IMG/VR virus record: IMGVR_UViG_3300022226_000012
Location: 1 to 42,445 of that record
Source of the DNA: a virus
DNA length: 42,445 bases
Strand: one strand, 5' to 3'
Part shown: one piece after another, positions 7,654 through 16,360 of the stretch
How positions within the stretch are numbered: the stretch's first letter is position 1
Layout: each line of letters starts with the position of its first letter
Program-made: the position numbers and the translations under genes
The notes under the pieces: generated by a model
The model's database searches: none
What the model was told of the DNA's origin: nothing
The model's input: only the letters and a program-made list of their open reading frames with translations

Positions 7654-8576
7654 AAGTATTTTTCAGTGGAATCGGAAAAGGTTCTGTTGAGTCCGATGAA
7701 CGGCTCGGCTCACCACGGTACCGATTATTTTCATGTCACGGTAATTATTTCAATTACGCTGTAAATACGATTCCACTTTGCGCGACCATTGACAATGAAT
7801 TTGAGGTGATGTTAGACAGCGGCGCGTTCACCGCGTGGACGAAAGGAGAAGAGGTGAAATTAGATGAGCTCAAAAGAACTTACGGAGCAATCCTTGAAAA
7901 ATATGGCGATCTTGGCCAGCAATTTTGGCTCATTAACCTTGACAAAATCCCGGGTGCTCCAGGAAGAACCCCAAGCACTGAGGAGATTGATGAGGCAATT
8001 AGAATTTCAGATGCGAATTACGAACTCCTTGTCAAGGAATTCGGAGAAATTGTCCTCCCTGTTTTCCACCAAGGAGAATCGTCAGCACGACTTTTAGAAG
8101 TACAAGATATGGGAACCTACATCAACGTCAGCCCGCGGAATGATGTAGGTGAAAGAATGCGCGTCAGGTGGGCCAAAGACGTGCATAGACAACTCAAGAA
8201 AGAAACGCGGACCCATGGTCTTGCGGCCACAGGTCTTCCAATGATGCAAGATACGCCGTGGCACTCAGTGGACTCAGCTTCGTGGATTATGGTTGCGTCC
8301 TATGGGCATATTTGGTGGCCGCGTACCATGACGATTATATCTATCAGCGACGACAGCCCTAATAAACATCTTGCGGATAAGCATTATGTCAATTTAAGTA
8401 AACCTGAGCAGGAACAGTTCACAGCCTACGCTGAAGAATTTGGTATGACAATTGAAGAGTTACGAACGGACTTTGTTCATCGAGCCATATGGAATAGAAT
8501 GGTACAAAGTGCCATTTATCGTGCGGTGCCTGACGAAGTCGTCAAGCCAGAGCAAGAAAGTTTATTTGATTTATGA
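7650..8576 (+). CDS. dpdA: DpdA-like DNA 7-deazaguanine transglycosylase
   Basis: 308 aa. DpdA belongs to the tRNA-guanine transglycosylase superfamily and exchanges guanine in DNA for a 7-deazaguanine base. Family-like blocks are DSGAFTAW (56-63), NLDKIPG (96-102), PVFHQGES (137-144), HGLAATG (189-195) and SVDSASWI (206-213); the Asp residues in the first, second and last are candidate active-site residues. It carries no tRNA-recognition PUA domain. It overlaps both neighbours by 4 nt. The assignment rests on these motifs plus the adjacent que genes and is strong, though the exact base inserted (preQ0 or preQ1) is inference. Confidence 0.85.
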   Translation: MKVFFSGIGKGSVESDERLGSPRYRLFSCHGNYFNYAVNTIPLCATIDNEFEVMLDSGAFTAWTKGEEVKLDELKRTYGAILEKYGDLGQQFWLINLDKIPGAPGRTPSTEEIDEAIRISDANYELLVKEFGEIVLPVFHQGESSARLLEVQDMGTYINVSPRNDVGERMRVRWAKDVHRQLKKETRTHGLAATGLPMMQDTPWHSVDSASWIMVASYGHIWWPRTMTIISISDDSPNKHLADKHYVNLSKPEQEQFTAYAEEFGMTIEELRTDFVHRAIWNRMVQSAIYRAVPDEVVKPEQESLFDL

Positions 8577-9346
8577 AAGTTGTCATACATTACCAGCAAG
8601 GAATCAAATGGCAGCGTCGCTATTTGGATTTTTTTGTTGAAGGATTCCGCAAGCATGGCATACGCGCCATCGCGACATCCGCCGCTTCCGCTGACCCAAG
8701 AAGTGACGTCGCAGTACTGTTCGGCCCTAATTATTGGAAGGCTGTTGAAAGAGGCCACACCCAATATTTAATGGTAAATCGAAAATTTTTGGGTGACGTC
8801 AATGACAACGTCGCAATTGGTTGGAACGGTCTCAATGGAAGGTCTCAATTCTGTGTTGATGAGGTCAATCCTAAACGACTCAATCGTCATATTTTTGAAC
8901 TTGAACCATGGCGTGAAAAAGAGGACGGGTATACTTTACTCCTTGGTCAGTTTGATGTCGGGAGGTGCGGAAAACATACCACGCTTCAAGAATGGTATGG
9001 TTACGTTAAGGGTAACACTGGTGACAAGATACTTTTCAGAGCTTGGCCAGGAAACCGCGATCTAAAAATCGATTGCAAAGGAGCCAGGATGGCGGTGTCG
9101 TTAAATTCTACAGTCGCCATTGAAACTGTGTTGCTTGGAGTGCCGACTGTCACTTGCGATGAAGGAAACCCTGCGTGGCCTATATGCGCCCACCACTTAG
9201 GGCACGTCCGTAGATCAGAAAATCGATTGCAGTGGCTTGAATACCTGGCTAATTGCCAGTGGCATTATATGCAAATTCGCAATGGTGATTTCTGGCGCCA
9301 ATTATGGCCACCACGTGGTCCAAGGTTGTGTGATGTCGAATTATGA
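8573..9346 (+). CDS. Putative GT-B-like glycosyltransferase coupled to dpdA
   Basis: 257 aa starting on an ATGA overlap with dpdA. The C-terminal half has RMAVSLNSTVAIETVLLGVPTV (about 176-197), the SxxxxE...G.P.V pattern of nucleotide-sugar binding sites in GT-B fold glycosyltransferases. The N-terminus (MKVVIHYQQG...DVAVLFGPNYW) fits a Rossmann half. It is shorter than most GT-B enzymes. The sugar and acceptor are unknown. Coupling to dpdA makes transfer onto the modified base, for example the amine of preQ1, an attractive but untested idea. Confidence 0.5.
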   Translation: MKVVIHYQQGIKWQRRYLDFFVEGFRKHGIRAIATSAASADPRSDVAVLFGPNYWKAVERGHTQYLMVNRKFLGDVNDNVAIGWNGLNGRSQFCVDEVNPKRLNRHIFELEPWREKEDGYTLLLGQFDVGRCGKHTTLQEWYGYVKGNTGDKILFRAWPGNRDLKIDCKGARMAVSLNSTVAIETVLLGVPTVTCDEGNPAWPICAHHLGHVRRSENRLQWLEYLANCQWHYMQIRNGDFWRQLWPPRGPRLCDVEL

Positions 9347-10301
9347 AACCGCAAAGCTAGTCCGTAGCGTAGTCAGTGATCGTGACCTCATACCGGTAAT
9401 GACTCATTTTCATATGTACAATGGGCGTTTACAAGGCACCAACGGAAAGCTCACATTGGATGCTTCGTGGCCTGAATATCTGTCCGAAGAATCAATCAAT
9501 ATCCCTGCGGAGCCATTTGTAAAAGCTTTTGAAGCGATGGATGACCCCAATCTTATTCTGAAAGATGAATTCCTTTACGTTACTGAAGGTCGTATGCGAG
9601 TTCGCATACCGACAAATCTAGAAGTCTTTCCTGTGTGCCATAAACCTGAAAAATGGGATCCAATGGATAACTCAATTCTTCACGCTATACGACACATCCG
9701 CGAATTCGTGAGTGATGATGCCAGTCGCCCGTGGGCTTGTAGTGTCCTTTATTTGGATGGCTATCTGTACGCGACCAATAATGTAACGATAGTTCGCACG
9801 CCGTGGAATGTTAGTTCTTTCAGTGATGTTGAATCGTTTACTCTGCCGTCGTTTGGAATCGATCAACTCGTTCGATGCAATAGAGAAGTCACCGCAATCC
9901 ATGTTCGTACGAATGCGATTGGATTTGAAATGGAAGGCGATGTTTGGATGGAATCTGTTCGGTACACAGAGAAGTGGCCAGAGGTATCAAGATTTTTTGA
10001 TGATGTTGAATGGAACTCGATTCCAAAATTACGTGGTGATGAAAAAGGCATAGTTGAAAAGCTCTTACCGTTCGTTCCTGATAAGCGACATCCAGTTATT
10101 AAATTTGAGGGTGATAAGATATCAACGATGGAAGGCGCTATGGAGGCGGCAATTGATACGAACTGCGGATATGGCGCCTTCCATGCCACTCCATTGCTGA
10201 AAGTTTTAACCGAAGCGACAGCAATGGACCTCGAAAAATTTCCGAAGGTGCCTTTCGAAGGGCCTTATATTGAGGGTATTATCGCGGGGGTCCATATATG
10301 A
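9333..10301 (+). CDS. Probable DNA polymerase sliding clamp (beta-clamp-like)
   Basis: 322 aa, with the start placed at ATG 9333 inside the end of the previous gene. The layout looks like a DnaN-type fold: SVVSDRDLIPVMTHFHMYNGRLQGTNG near the N-terminus, and VLYLDGYLYATNNVTIVRTPW around residues 130-155, the usual 'ATDG' strand pair. It lies directly before and overlaps the DNA polymerase gene by 4 nt, the expected place for a processivity factor. Sequence similarity to host DnaN is weak, so the call relies on pattern and position. Confidence 0.6.
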   Translation: MSNYETAKLVRSVVSDRDLIPVMTHFHMYNGRLQGTNGKLTLDASWPEYLSEESINIPAEPFVKAFEAMDDPNLILKDEFLYVTEGRMRVRIPTNLEVFPVCHKPEKWDPMDNSILHAIRHIREFVSDDASRPWACSVLYLDGYLYATNNVTIVRTPWNVSSFSDVESFTLPSFGIDQLVRCNREVTAIHVRTNAIGFEMEGDVWMESVRYTEKWPEVSRFFDDVEWNSIPKLRGDEKGIVEKLLPFVPDKRHPVIKFEGDKISTMEGAMEAAIDTNCGYGAFHATPLLKVLTEATAMDLEKFPKVPFEGPYIEGIIAGVHI

Positions 10302-12283
10302 GATGGGACACCGCGGGATTTGCCTGGCAGGAGGAAGTCAAAGAAAAGAAGAAAGGAGGCGGTTACATTGGACGCAAGCCGCCAATACCAGAAGAATGTG
10401 ATTGGAGGCCACGTGACTTTCCTCGGTTAGACTCCGCTGAAGAGTTGATTATAGACATCGAGACTTATGACCCCGATCTTCGTTCAAAGGGTCCGGGCGT
10501 CAGGCGTGATGGGTACATTGTTGGTATCGCGGTCGCTACTGAAGATGATTCTTGGTACTTCCCGATGGAGCATGAACAACAATATGATCCCAATGGTTTG
10601 AACCTTGACCGCGATATAGTCCTGCGGTGGGCCAAACGTGAATTGGTTCGGGAAAAAATACCAAAGATTGGAACCAACTTGATGTACGATCTTGATTATC
10701 TTTGGGAGGCTGGTGTCAAGGTTCCGGGGCCTTACTACGATGTTCAAGTGGCGGAGCCACTGATAGACGAGAACGCTTTTACTTACAGCCTGGATTCGTT
10801 GGCCAACAAGTATTTGGGGGAGGGTAAAAGGGACGAGGCTCTTTATACGTGGCTATCTCTCGCATATGGCGGGCAACCCACACGCAAGGACCAGGGTGGT
10901 AATATATACCGAGCACCACCGCAGATGGTGGGTCATTACGCGCTGGGTGACGTAGAGCAGCCGCGTGAAATATTGCGCAAGCAAAAAATGATAATGGAGA
11001 TGAAAGATGAAAATGTCACAGGTATATTTGATCTTGAAACAAGGCTCATACCTCTTCTACTTGCTATGCGGCGTCGTGGAGTGCGCGTTGACGTTGAAGG
11101 AGCTCAAAAGCTTGACACCCGACTCGTGGATAAGGCTGCGGAACTCCGCGAGAGGTTGACACTCGAAGGCATAGATCCCAATAGTGGTGAAACTATAGCG
11201 CGATGGTGCGAAGCTAATGGTCTAGGCTACAAAAGAACTGAAGCTGGTAATCCATCCTTCCGTGCCGATTGGCTTGAGAATCACAATAATGAAATAATTC
11301 GATCGATCCGTGAAGTTCGCAGGTTAGAAAAACATGCTGGAACTTTCGTACAAGGAACCATTCTAAATAATCAGGTCAACGGTCGTGTGCATTGTCAATT
11401 TCATCAATTGCGAGGTGATGAATACGGAGCGGTATCCGGTCGTTTCAGTTCAAGTCACCCTAATCTTCAAAATATCCCAGCACGTGATGAAGAGCTAGGG
11501 CCGCTTATTCGAGGGTTATTTCTTCCCGATGAAGGTGAAGATTGGTACAGCGATGACTGGAGCCAAATTGAATTTCGATTGCTCGTTAATTACGGTAAAG
11601 GTATATCTGCCTGGCGAACTCGTCAGCAATATTTAGAAGATCCAAACACAGATTTTCATAAGTTCGTGGCCGATCTAACTGAAATTGATAGGCGGCCCGC
11701 AAAAAATATCAACTTCGGTCTAGTTTATGGGATGGGTGAGCCGACTATGGCAGCGAACCTTGGGCGGCCGTTGGAAGAAGTGAAACCCATGTTCAATACT
11801 TACCATGCACGATTACCTTTCATTCGTGAGCTATACAATGAATGTGACAGACTGGCTAAACGTCGTGGATGGATTCGTACTATACTAGGGCGAAAACGCC
11901 GATGGGACAGATGGCAATCGAAAGACCGAAAGGAAGCGAAGAAAGATGGTGCCTTTTCTTTTGAGGAGGCTGAAGAAAAATACGGCAAAGAACCACGCAT
12001 ACAGAGAGCATATACCCACAAAGCTCTCAACTCATTATTGCAGGGTGGTGCTGCCGACATAATGAAAAAGGCAATGGTAGACATATGGGAAACTGGTATT
12101 TGCGACATATTAGGGGCGCCTCTGCTAACCGTACACGACGAGCTCAATTGGTCAGTTCCGAAAACGCACGAAGCGAAAGAAGCTCACGACCACGCAAGGT
12201 TGATAATGGAGACTTGCGTGCCGTTGCGCCTCCCACTACTGGTAGATTCCGGCTCGGGGAACAATTGGGGCGAGGCAAAGTAA
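10298..12283 (+). CDS. Family A DNA polymerase with 3'-5' exonuclease
   Basis: 661 aa, the phage replicative polymerase. The exonuclease motifs are DIETYDP (D53, E55), GTNLMYDLDYLW and YALGD. The polymerase motifs are A (DDWSQIEFR, about 419-427), B (RRPAKNINFGLVYG, about 464-477; O helix R, K, F, Y present) and C (VHDE, about 611). No 5'-3' exonuclease domain is present, as usual for phage enzymes. An early basic stretch (KEKKKGGG) follows the start. All catalytic carboxylates are intact. It follows the probable clamp gene. Confidence 0.96.
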   Translation: MRWDTAGFAWQEEVKEKKKGGGYIGRKPPIPEECDWRPRDFPRLDSAEELIIDIETYDPDLRSKGPGVRRDGYIVGIAVATEDDSWYFPMEHEQQYDPNGLNLDRDIVLRWAKRELVREKIPKIGTNLMYDLDYLWEAGVKVPGPYYDVQVAEPLIDENAFTYSLDSLANKYLGEGKRDEALYTWLSLAYGGQPTRKDQGGNIYRAPPQMVGHYALGDVEQPREILRKQKMIMEMKDENVTGIFDLETRLIPLLLAMRRRGVRVDVEGAQKLDTRLVDKAAELRERLTLEGIDPNSGETIARWCEANGLGYKRTEAGNPSFRADWLENHNNEIIRSIREVRRLEKHAGTFVQGTILNNQVNGRVHCQFHQLRGDEYGAVSGRFSSSHPNLQNIPARDEELGPLIRGLFLPDEGEDWYSDDWSQIEFRLLVNYGKGISAWRTRQQYLEDPNTDFHKFVADLTEIDRRPAKNINFGLVYGMGEPTMAANLGRPLEEVKPMFNTYHARLPFIRELYNECDRLAKRRGWIRTILGRKRRWDRWQSKDRKEAKKDGAFSFEEAEEKYGKEPRIQRAYTHKALNSLLQGGAADIMKKAMVDIWETGICDILGAPLLTVHDELNWSVPKTHEAKEAHDHARLIMETCVPLRLPLLVDSGSGNNWGEAK

Positions 12284-12948
12284 AACATGGTTACATTGTA
12301 CCCAAGCCATCAAAAATAATAAATAATGAACCCATTCCCAGATTATTTGAAGGAGAAAAAGCTTTTGTCATGGCAACGGGACCAAGCCTTGATGAAGAAA
12401 CGATCAATCGAATTTATTCAGAATCGGGTTGGAGGTATATCGGCATCAGTGATTGCTATCGTATTTGTCCTTACGTCGATTTTTTCTACGCCTGTGATAC
12501 GCGGTGGTGGAACATCCACTATGAAAAAGTGAAAGAATGGGGGCAATGTGAAAATGGGTTTTGGGGTACTGAACAAGAAACAAAAAAACGTTACCCTGAC
12601 ATTCATTGGATTATGGGTTCTGGTGGTGTTGGTTGGAGTGGAACGCAGGATAAGATCCATTATGGATCAAACAGTGGATTTCAGATCACCAACATCGCCT
12701 ATCTGCTCGGTATCAAATATATGGTGCTGGTTGGTTTTAATATGACTTTGGTCGATAACAAATCTCATTTTTTCGGGGATCATCCAAAAGGTTTAGCACG
12801 GAATACATCGTACCATTCTTTTGCGACCCAGTTCGATAAAATCAAAGTACCACCTGATATGAAAGTAATCAACTCAACGAACCCGACTAAACTAACCGCT
12901 TTTCCAACGATGAACTTAGAAGATGCCATTTCGAACGCTCCAAAATGA
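12265..12948 (+). CDS. DUF115/MptE-like protein (first paralog)
   Basis: About 227 aa. The start is uncertain: no in-frame ATG lies between the polymerase stop and the conserved core, so TTG 12265 (after GGGGA) is chosen; an ATG at 12085 would overlap polymerase by 199 nt. The motifs AFVMATGPSLDEE, DFFYACDTRWW, IHYGSNSGFQI and KYMVLVGFNM, then HFFGDHPKG, resemble the Rossmann-like DUF115/MptE fold that includes sugar- or pterin-phosphate-transfer enzymes. It shares this order of motifs with the next gene. The substrate is unknown. Confidence 0.6.
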   Translation: MGRGKVKHGYIVPKPSKIINNEPIPRLFEGEKAFVMATGPSLDEETINRIYSESGWRYIGISDCYRICPYVDFFYACDTRWWNIHYEKVKEWGQCENGFWGTEQETKKRYPDIHWIMGSGGVGWSGTQDKIHYGSNSGFQITNIAYLLGIKYMVLVGFNMTLVDNKSHFFGDHPKGLARNTSYHSFATQFDKIKVPPDMKVINSTNPTKLTAFPTMNLEDAISNAPK

Positions 12949-13546
12949 AAAGGGCATCATCCTTGCGACAGGGCCTTCATTAAACGCCTATGCGATACAT
13001 TGGGCAAAGATGAAACAGCGGAAAGGTTGGAACCTATTCGGTATCAATAATGTCTACCAGCAGGTTCCGAAGCTAGATGTTCACATGGCGTGCAATCCTG
13101 AGTGGTGGGACGAGTACTGGAGTGACCCAAACCTACAAAAGGGTGAATTCGACAAATGGACTTGGGACAAAAAGACGAGTGAAAAATATGGCATCAACTA
13201 CATTGAAGGAAGGTGGGCTGACTCCCTTTCAAAAGACTCACGCTACATTCACTATGGGCACGCCAGTGGGTATCAAATACTCGGAGTTGCTTACCACTAC
13301 GGAGTTCGAGAATTCTATCTACTCGGATATGATATGGCGTACCCGCCTGGACAACCACGTCATTATTTTGGTGAGTACCCCAAGTCACTTTACCATAACC
13401 CGAGGACCGGCCCGAATGGAGAATTCACGGGATTGATAAAACAATTTGAAACGATTGATGAGAAGGACCTGGGCATCAAAGTTTATAACCTCTGCCCAAC
13501 GTCCGCGTTGGAGCATTTTGAAAAGGCAACGATAAATGACTTCTAA
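12923..13546 (+). CDS. DUF115/MptE-like protein (second paralog)
   Basis: 207 aa, overlapping the previous gene by 26 nt. ILATGPSLNAY, KLDVHMACNPEWWDEYW, IHYGHASGYQILGVAYHYGVR and FYLLGYDMA...RHYFGEYP correspond one-to-one with motifs in the upstream paralog, so the pair arose by duplication. The conserved GPS loop and the Asp in the CNPE/CDTR strand probably form a nucleotide or sugar-phosphate site. The position among transferases suggests a role in a small-molecule or glycan modification. Confidence 0.65.
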   Translation: MPFRTLQNEKGIILATGPSLNAYAIHWAKMKQRKGWNLFGINNVYQQVPKLDVHMACNPEWWDEYWSDPNLQKGEFDKWTWDKKTSEKYGINYIEGRWADSLSKDSRYIHYGHASGYQILGVAYHYGVREFYLLGYDMAYPPGQPRHYFGEYPKSLYHNPRTGPNGEFTGLIKQFETIDEKDLGIKVYNLCPTSALEHFEKATINDF

Positions 13547-14276
13547 AGACAGACCATTTGACAATATGCACGAGCAATGCGAATACATCGAATTTCAAGG
13601 ACGCCGCTGGCTTTGGCCTAAATGCGATGCCAAACTGAAAGCTGTAAATGACTGGGTTGGCGATCTTAATGCTGTATACCTTGCGATGACAAGAGCTGGC
13701 CGAAAGATGCGGGTAGCCATACAGGCAGGAGGTGCCTGCGGAGTATGGCCAGTGGCTCTCGCAGAGAATTTCGAGGTCGTTCTCACGTATGAACCCGATC
13801 GATTAAATTACTGGTGCCTTTGCGCGAATACGGCCCATGTACCAGAAACCATCATGTGTGTCAATGCAGCCCTAGGTGAGATCCCCGGTGAAGTGAACAC
13901 TGTGCTTGACGCAAGCGAAAAAAATAACGTGGGTGCCTATTACACGATGGATGCGGTACCGGGTATCGGTGTTCCAGTTCCAAGACTAGTTCTCGACGAT
14001 GTTCCATTATATGCCTGTGACCTCATATGTCTTGATATTGAAGGTCGTGAAGTAGAAGCATTGCGAGGAGCGCACGGGGTCATCGAGAAATATCAACCTT
14101 TCATAATGATAGAAGAAAAGCCGCTCCCACAAATGGGTCCGGGTAGACACGTTCAACACAGACCAGGCGAGGCCACAGAATGGTTAGAGAAGATACACGG
14201 ATACCAAATAATCAGTCGAGTTCACAGAGACATAATTCTAGCACCACCGGAGTCACGCTCTCCACGCCTCCACTGA
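13536..14276 (+). CDS. FkbM-family methyltransferase
   Basis: 246 aa, overlapping the preceding gene by 11 nt. RVAIQAGGACGVWPVALA (about 59-76) is SAM motif I with Gln in place of the usual acidic residue. LICLDIEGREVEALRGA (about 165-181) followed by QPFIMIEE is the diagnostic FkbM (Methyltransf_21) block. FkbM enzymes O-methylate sugars and natural products. Gene order with glycosyltransferases supports a glycan or sugar-modification role. Confidence 0.82.
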   Translation: MTSKDRPFDNMHEQCEYIEFQGRRWLWPKCDAKLKAVNDWVGDLNAVYLAMTRAGRKMRVAIQAGGACGVWPVALAENFEVVLTYEPDRLNYWCLCANTAHVPETIMCVNAALGEIPGEVNTVLDASEKNNVGAYYTMDAVPGIGVPVPRLVLDDVPLYACDLICLDIEGREVEALRGAHGVIEKYQPFIMIEEKPLPQMGPGRHVQHRPGEATEWLEKIHGYQIISRVHRDIILAPPESRSPRLH

Positions 14277-14326
14277 GCACGACTCATTACTCAATTGAAT
14301 CCGATAAGACGATCGGAGAACTCATT

Positions 14327-14947
14327 GTGGTGTGTGTTTATTGGGGGACCAAATACGATACAAATTACGTCATTCGCCTCAAGCGCATGGTAGAGCGAAA
14401 TCTTTCAGTGCCACACCGATTCGTTTGTCTTTCAGATGTTCACATTGGTGGTGTAGATTGCATTCCAATTTTTGCTAAGAAATGGAGCGGTTGGTGGCAA
14501 AAGGTGAGCCTTTTTATGCCCGGGCTATTTCCATCAGGAGCCAGGATTTTGTACTTTGATCTTGACGTGGTCATCACTGGTGATATTGATGTCTTGGCAC
14601 GGCAGTGGGCATCGCAGCCTATAATTATGATCTACAATTTCGGCCCCAACCGCAGTCATGCTGCTCACAATTCATCTGTAATGATGTGGACTTCTGGAGA
14701 TCCTCGTTTGAATGCCATATACGATTTTTTCAGTGAGGACGTGATGAAAAAACTCCACGGTGACCAATGTTGGATTTGGCGAGTGCTGCGTGAAGACATT
14801 GCGAACTGGCCTGGTAATCTGATCAAATCTTACAAGTACGATTGCCGTGTTGGGCAGATAAGCGGGCAGACACGGGTCGTTGTCTTTCATGGTGACCCAA
14901 AGCCGCACCAGGTCGGTGATGAATTTGTTCGTAGGAATTGGCTATAA
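14327..14947 (+). CDS. GT-A fold glycosyltransferase
   Basis: 206 aa from GTG 14327, 6 nt after GGAGAA. An ATG at 14180 would overlap the FkbM gene by 97 nt and add a low-complexity N-terminus. VVCVYWGTKYD starts the fold. YFDLDVVITGDIDVLA (about 75-90) contains the metal-binding DxD of GT8-like enzymes, SSVMMWTSGD is the acceptor-side strand, and VVFHGDPKPHQV near the C-terminus supplies the late His. The acceptor is unknown. It is the last gene before a new promoter. Confidence 0.8.
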   Translation: MVCVYWGTKYDTNYVIRLKRMVERNLSVPHRFVCLSDVHIGGVDCIPIFAKKWSGWWQKVSLFMPGLFPSGARILYFDLDVVITGDIDVLARQWASQPIIMIYNFGPNRSHAAHNSSVMMWTSGDPRLNAIYDFFSEDVMKKLHGDQCWIWRVLREDIANWPGNLIKSYKYDCRVGQISGQTRVVVFHGDPKPHQVGDEFVRRNWL

Positions 14948-14955
14948 TTCATGGA

Positions 14956-15017
14956 TTGCAATTTGCCGTTAATGGGTGTATCATATATTACATAGTTAAG
15001 AGTTGGTCTTAGCTATG
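14956..15017 (+). promoter_or_regulatory. Promoter with 11-bp leader hairpin
   Basis: TTGCAA (14956-14961), 17-bp spacer, TATCAT (14979-14984). Seven bases later CATAGTTAAGA (14991-15001) pairs along its full length, with one G-U pair, with TCTTAGCTATG (15007-15017) around a GTTGG loop. AAGAAAGGAG follows and then the ATG of the next gene. The hairpin sits at the predicted 5' end of the mRNA. Confidence 0.7.
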
Positions 15018-15036
15018 TTTAAGAAAGGAGATACAC

Positions 15037-15474
15037 ATGAGCGATCATGTATTTGTAGAGCCGGGAAAGAGCAATCCTGGTGGTGATGATGAAGGGCACT
15101 GGAAAATTATGCTCGAAGAGAACGGCAAGTCTCGTCATCTCAATGATGGTACCAGTTATGGTGACGCGGCAAACAAAGCTCAAAGGGCTGCGGTGAAACG
15201 TGGCGTTGAATTTAAAATTGACAGAGATTATTCAGTTGTCGTTAATTTAACGAGTTCAACAATTCCGGTGAAGGACTTTATCAAGAAAGATTACATGGAT
15301 GTTCAGCCGCCACGCGGCGCGCCTCAGAAAGGAGACGTAGTTCAATTTACAGCACCGGATGGAACCAAGTACGAAGGCGAGGTTGTTGGTTATCTCGCAG
15401 AGCAATTCATAATCGAGTTTATGGCGCCCACGCAACGGATAGTCCATATGAATGAAGATTGGGTTAAAGTTTGA
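15037..15474 (+). CDS. Hypothetical protein, first gene after promoter
   Basis: 145 aa. The N-terminal part (EEGHWKIMLEENGKSRHL-like) resembles a small DUF2188-type fold, with GDAANKAQRAAVKRG in a helix. The C-terminal half (QKGDVVQFTAPDGTKYEGEVVGY) reads like an SH3/KOW-type beta barrel. It has its own promoter, leader hairpin and strong Shine-Dalgarno, and a GC-rich stem-loop follows, so it is probably expressed well and separately. The function is unknown. Confidence 0.65.
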   Translation: MSDHVFVEPGKSNPGGDDEGHWKIMLEENGKSRHLNDGTSYGDAANKAQRAAVKRGVEFKIDRDYSVVVNLTSSTIPVKDFIKKDYMDVQPPRGAPQKGDVVQFTAPDGTKYEGEVVGYLAEQFIIEFMAPTQRIVHMNEDWVKV

Positions 15475-15513
15475 TAACGGGGGTACACCAACTGGCGACA
15501 CGGCACGCCATGA

Positions 15514-15548
15514 GCCGCACCGATCCCCCACGCTCCTGTCGGTGCGGC
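15514..15548 (+). terminator. GC-rich stem-loop, possible weak terminator
   Basis: GCCGCACCGA (15514-15523) pairs perfectly with TCGGTGCGGC (15539-15548). Only a short T-poor tract (GCCATTT) follows, so it may act as a partial terminator, a processing signal or an mRNA 3'-end protector rather than a full stop. Confidence 0.5.
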
Positions 15549-15595
15549 GCCATTTCATATATTGCAGGGATGCTTTTAATATTTTAAAATAGGGT

Positions 15596-15937
15596 ATGGA
15601 AAGGATGGGTGGGATAATAGACCTAGATCGATTTGACACTACGCCACAAATCGCAGCGTGGGCTCTTCAATACTTAATGGACCAACGTGGGAGTCATGTT
15701 CATGTCAAACGAAGGGATAACCAGACTTGGTTTATAGGCTGGGGAGGACGATCTGTCATACGGTCGGGACACGGTAGAAATTGTACATATCAACTCAAAT
15801 CCTTCCGGCGATTTGAATACAGAATTTTCGATAACTTGAGAGATCAAGCGATCGATTTTAAAGCGGTGGCTGCCCAATTTCGTTGGCTATACCTCAAACA
15901 AAGAAAGGAGATTATTAATGAGCAAGATAAAAGTTGA
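15596..15937 (+). CDS. Hypothetical protein
   Basis: 113 aa. It is rich in aromatic and basic residues (GSHVHVKRRDNQTWFIGWGG, CTYQLKSFRRFEYRIFDNL), and the C-terminal tail is helical. The start ATG 15596 has only a weak upstream AGGG. It overlaps the following gene by 20 nt. No family is recognised. Confidence 0.5.
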   Translation: MERMGGIIDLDRFDTTPQIAAWALQYLMDQRGSHVHVKRRDNQTWFIGWGGRSVIRSGHGRNCTYQLKSFRRFEYRIFDNLRDQAIDFKAVAAQFRWLYLKQRKEIINEQDKS

Positions 15938-16268
15938 TTTACACGCCGCGGTTGAATTCGCCCAAAAGGGATTCGAAATTGAGTGCTACGTCATCCCTGA
16001 TAAACACGCCCCAAATAAAACCAAAAAGAGGGGGACCATCGTACCTAAGGACGCAATGATCGGTCTTTCGTTGGAAGGGCGGCCACCGCGGAAAGGTAAA
16101 TCTGTCGAGTGGTGGAATACTCTAGAGAAAAAACTCTGGGGTAAGGATGTCACGAAGACGTATCCACGCAGTGCCATTGACAAAGAAATAGAATCGTTGG
16201 GGGCTTTTTCTTCGTTTTTTTCTCACCTGTTAAATGCGTATGGATTGATACGGGTGGTGGAAAAATGA
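15918..16268 (+). CDS. Hypothetical protein
   Basis: 116 aa after a strong GAAAGGAG site. It begins SKIKVDLHAAVEFAQKGFEIECYVI and has a basic middle (NKTKKRGT). No known motif is seen. It ends on an ATGA junction with a tiny membrane protein. Confidence 0.6.
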   Translation: MSKIKVDLHAAVEFAQKGFEIECYVIPDKHAPNKTKKRGTIVPKDAMIGLSLEGRPPRKGKSVEWWNTLEKKLWGKDVTKTYPRSAIDKEIESLGAFSSFFSHLLNAYGLIRVVEK

Positions 16269-16360
16269 TTGAGCGTATCCTATGGTATTTGGCTGCCGCA
16301 GCAATTATCGCGGTAGTCCTTACCGACGCGGAAGGTTTCATCAAATGGTTGGGATTTTAA
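16265..16360 (+). CDS. Tiny membrane protein
   Basis: 31 aa between an ATGA junction upstream and a TAATG junction downstream. Residues about 5-20 (ILWYLAAAAIIAVVLT) form one hydrophobic helix, followed by a short polar tail ending in KWLGF. The double overlap argues that it is translated. The function is unknown. Confidence 0.5.
   Translation: MIERILWYLAAAAIIAVVLTDAEGFIKWLGF

Noticed and set aside
12085-12264. N-terminal extension of the first DUF115-like protein from ATG 12085
   Set aside because: It would overlap polymerase for 199 nt with an Arg/Ser-rich sequence that reads like an out-of-frame product.
15514-15548. Full-strength terminator
   Set aside because: The stem is perfect but no T-tract follows, so it was kept only as a possible weak terminator.
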